Below, one piece after another: positions 5,781 to 7,504 of a DNA stretch of 7,504 nucleotides. The stretch lies in NCBI GenBank assembly GCA_018715285.1, contig DVLW01000193.1, forward strand, positions 1-7,504, in the 5' to 3' direction. The DNA is from Candidatus Faecivivens stercoripullorum. GTDB lineage: Bacteria > Bacillota > Clostridia > Oscillospirales > Ruminococcaceae. A model generated the notes under the pieces. It did no database searches, had not been told where the DNA came from, and saw only the letters and a program-made list of their open reading frames with translations. Positions within the stretch are counted from its first letter, which is position 1, and the number at the start of each line of letters is the position of its first letter. The translations under genes and the position numbers were made by a program.

Positions 5781-5817
5781 GCAGGTACAGGCCAGCATCA
5801 GGTCTTAGAATAACATT

Positions 5818-5850
5818 AACCGCCGGTTATCAGCCGGCGGTTTTCTTTTT
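5818..5850 (+). terminator. Rho-independent terminator of fucO
   Basis: A 9-bp GC-rich stem (AACCGCCGG 5818-5826 with CCGGCGGTT 5834-5842), a 7-base loop TTATCAG and a tail TTTTCTTTTT. It starts 38 bases after the fucO stop. Confidence 0.95.
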
Positions 5851-5862
5851 ATCTATGCTATC

Positions 5863-5901
5863 AAAAAATAAAAAGAGCAGGTGACAAACTCACCCGCTCT
5901 T
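5863..5901 (-). terminator. Rho-independent terminator of the HtrA-like protease gene
   Basis: On the minus strand, a 12-bp stem with one G-U pair (arms 5901-5890 and 5884-5873, loop GTTTG) is followed by TTTATTTTTTG. It lies 14 bases past the protease stop and back to back with the fucO terminator, so each convergent gene has its own. Confidence 0.9.
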
Positions 5902-5914
5902 ATTTACATGTTTA

Positions 5915-7264
5915 TCAGGTAAACGACTGGGTACCATCCGCAGTAGTCGGAACGCCTTCAGCCGTTCCCGGTTCGGAAGAATAGCTGCTGGTATCGCTGT
6001 TTCCAGTATCTACTCCCAGTATAACATCGACCGAATAACTCGCCTGATTGTCAGAAGAACCACGGACAAAGGTAATTTTCAGGGTATCTCCCGGCTTTTT
6101 ACCATCCAGAATCGTCTTGATCGCCTCTTTGGAAGTGACCGATTTGCCATCCATTTCGGTGATAATATCTCCGGCCCGCAAACCCTTGGCATAAACGTCC
6201 ATTGTCACATCTACGCTATACACCAGCAGTCCCGGTGTATATCCGGACATGGCACCAACCACTTCACTGATCGGATAGTAGGTAATTCCCAGCTTAACCC
6301 GTCCAGTTACATAACCGTACTGAATCAGATCCTCTACAACAGGAAGTGCATCGTTAACCGGTATTGCAAATCCAATTCCGTCATAAGACGAGGAAGACAG
6401 CCGGCTGGAATTGATTCCAATTACCTGACCATATTCATTAATCAGTGGTCCACCCGAGTTACCGGGATTGATTGCAGCGTCTGTCTGGATAACCTCCATA
6501 CTGATAGATTCACCGGTTTCCAGCGTAACAGAAATCGTACGATCCAAGCCCGAAACAATTCCTCTTGTTGTGGAGCCTGCCAGATTCAACCCGGCCGGAT
6601 TGCCGATTGCGACAACCGGCTCGCCAACTTTCAGCTGGTCAGAATCTCCCAGTTCCGCAGCAGTCAGATTTTCCGCGTCAATTTTGATAACCGCAAGGTC
6701 AGTTGAAACGTCACTGCCGATCAGCTGTGCGGCATATTCCTCATTGTTATCCAGGACAACTACCAGATTGGCAGCGCCGCTGATTACATGTGCATTGGTC
6801 AGGATATATCCGTCGCTGGAAACGATAATACCGCTCCCGGAAGAATCCGCCGTCAGCGAGTTTTCCGCAGAATAATTCAAAATGCCTACTACCGAAGGCC
6901 GGACCTTTTCATGTATCTGCGTAGTCGTCAGCTTGCCGTCACTGCTGATATAGGTATCCTCCTCTGCATGAGAGGTGATATTCAGCTCAGGTACTTCGAT
7001 TTCATCCTGATCGGGACGCTGCATCGAAGAACTTTCCGAAACCTCTGAAGAGGTTTCCGTCGTTACCGAAAGCTGAGATTCAAGCGGCTGCTGGGATGAT
7101 ACAGTTAGACCCAGCAGTACAGTCGTTGTGATAACCAACAGCACGGTGACAATAATCGCAAAAACCTTTATACCATTTCTTCCACGTGCACTGGTGCCAT
7201 TTGGATTATAGGAAATCCGGTTGTAATCCTCATAGCTGTAACGGTATTCACCATTTTCATTCAT
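5915..7264 (-). CDS. Membrane-anchored HtrA/DegP-like trypsin-type serine protease with PDZ domain
   Basis: A 449-residue S1C-family protease, expected to degrade or sense misfolded proteins on the outer face of the membrane. Order of parts: a short hydrophilic cytoplasmic N-terminus with NENGEYRYSYEDYNR; one membrane segment at about 32-54 (VFAIIVTVLLVITTTVLLGL), N-inside; a Ser/Thr/Glu-rich linker (55-110); the protease domain (about 115-315) with triad His159 (TNAHV), Asp189 (STDLAVIK) and Ser270 (NPGNSGGPL); one PDZ domain (about 325-415, with AKGLRAGDIITEMDGKSV); and a low-complexity Ser/Thr/Asp/Gly tail of about 30 residues. The catalytic set is intact. The start is uncertain: ATG 7264 has no Shine-Dalgarno, unlike the other well-defined genes here, and the same frame stays open upstream to 7438 with protein-like Gly/Asn/Gln/Ser-rich sequence but no ATG, GTG or TTG. 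The true N-terminus may be longer if there is a frameshift or an unusual start. It is convergent with fucO and divergent from a partial gene at 7386. Confidence 0.92.
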   Translation of the reverse strand: MNENGEYRYSYEDYNRISYNPNGTSARGRNGIKVFAIIVTVLLVITTTVLLGLTVSSQQPLESQLSVTTETSSEVSESSSMQRPDQDEIEVPELNITSHAEEDTYISSDGKLTTTQIHEKVRPSVVGILNYSAENSLTADSSGSGIIVSSDGYILTNAHVISGAANLVVVLDNNEEYAAQLIGSDVSTDLAVIKIDAENLTAAELGDSDQLKVGEPVVAIGNPAGLNLAGSTTRGIVSGLDRTISVTLETGESISMEVIQTDAAINPGNSGGPLINEYGQVIGINSSRLSSSSYDGIGFAIPVNDALPVVEDLIQYGYVTGRVKLGITYYPISEVVGAMSGYTPGLLVYSVDVTMDVYAKGLRAGDIITEMDGKSVTSKEAIKTILDGKKPGDTLKITFVRGSSDNQASYSVDVILGVDTGNSDTSSYSSEPGTAEGVPTTADGTQSFT

Positions 7265-7385
7265 CCCATATTCGGGAGGCCGGTTGTGCTGGTTCCCGGT
7301 GCCAGGCTGATTTCCATCCTGCCAGCCAAAGCTGCGGGAATTGCCCTGTGCGTCATAGGAACCGGTAAAGCCTGATGATGATTTT

Positions 7386-7504
7386 ATGGCAGAACATGAG
7401 GAAAAAACGCCTCGTTCGGAATATGAAAAAACAGACCATCAGGTTGATGAAAACGGATGTACCTATCATAGCGGCCGGGTAGAAGACTGGAATCGTTCAT
7501 CTTC
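7386..7504 (+). CDS. N-terminus of a gene running off the window, possibly a membrane protein related to HtrA
   Basis: An open plus-strand frame from ATG 7386 to the window edge, 39 complete codons, hydrophilic and acidic (MAEHEEKTPRSEYEK, then DENGCTYHSGRVEDWNRSS). The frame opens after a TAG at 7356-7358 and this is its only ATG. No Shine-Dalgarno is visible before it. The segment ENGCTYHSGRVEDWNR can be aligned with ENGEYRYSYEDYNR at the N-terminus of the divergent protease, with a 2-residue gap, so the gene could encode a paralogue or another membrane protein with the same cytoplasmic leader. The opposite strand also has an open frame across part of this region (to 7438). Product unknown; coding is favoured by composition and this motif only. 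Confidence 0.5.
   Translation, partial: MAEHEEKTPRSEYEKTDHQVDENGCTYHSGRVEDWNRSS

Noticed and set aside
4650..5798. A 382-codon open frame on the minus strand opposite fucO
   Set aside because: Same cause: mirror of the biased fucO codons. The cysteine- and asparagine-rich product resembles no protein family.
7261..7356. A 31-codon minus-strand frame ending as ATGA on the protease start, suggesting a coupled leader peptide
   Set aside because: It has no ribosome binding site and no protein-like character beyond chance; the ATGA contact alone is weak evidence.

Overview
The window looks like ordinary chromosome from a low-to-mid GC Gram-positive anaerobe, most likely a gut Clostridia of the Oscillospiraceae/Butyricicoccaceae type. 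This is inferred from strong Shine-Dalgarno sites, sigma-A style promoters, a ferredoxin-type aldo/keto reductase, an iron-dependent alcohol dehydrogenase and a membrane-anchored HtrA protease. I see no rRNA, tRNA, CRISPR array, insertion sequence or phage module. No gene-free stretch exceeds 300 bases.

Layout, left to right: the possible tail of an upstream gene (to 50) touches a small Xre-family regulator (47-388, +). A perfect 15-bp hairpin (395-431) separates it from a convergent aldo/keto reductase with two 4Fe-4S motifs (446-1567, -), which has its own promoter (1613-1641). Next comes a two-gene minus-strand operon: a YfcE/MJ0936-type phosphodiesterase (2554-3042) followed after 22 bases by a 23S rRNA guanine-N1 methyltransferase of the RlmA family (1689-2531), driven by a promoter at 3128-3156. 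Divergent from it lies a tight cluster of three small proteins of unknown function (3208-4492, +). Then comes fucO, lactaldehyde reductase/propanediol oxidoreductase (4632-5780, +), with a very clear extended -10 promoter and a strong terminator. Convergent to fucO is an HtrA-like serine protease (5915-7264, -) with its own terminator. At the right edge a plus-strand gene (from 7386) starts and runs off the window; the first residues share a short motif with the protease N-terminus.

How it fits together: fucO reduces lactaldehyde to 1,2-propanediol, a fermentation step for deoxysugars, but no sugar-specific gene sits beside it. The Fe-S aldo/keto reductase is also a redox enzyme. Both have a codon choice that suggests high expression. 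RlmA and YfcE are housekeeping genes, and HtrA handles extracytoplasmic protein quality. The only candidate for something undescribed is the three-gene cluster at 3208-4492. The most puzzling spot is the 7264-7386 junction, where neither divergent gene has a ribosome binding site and the protease frame stays open upstream without any start codon.
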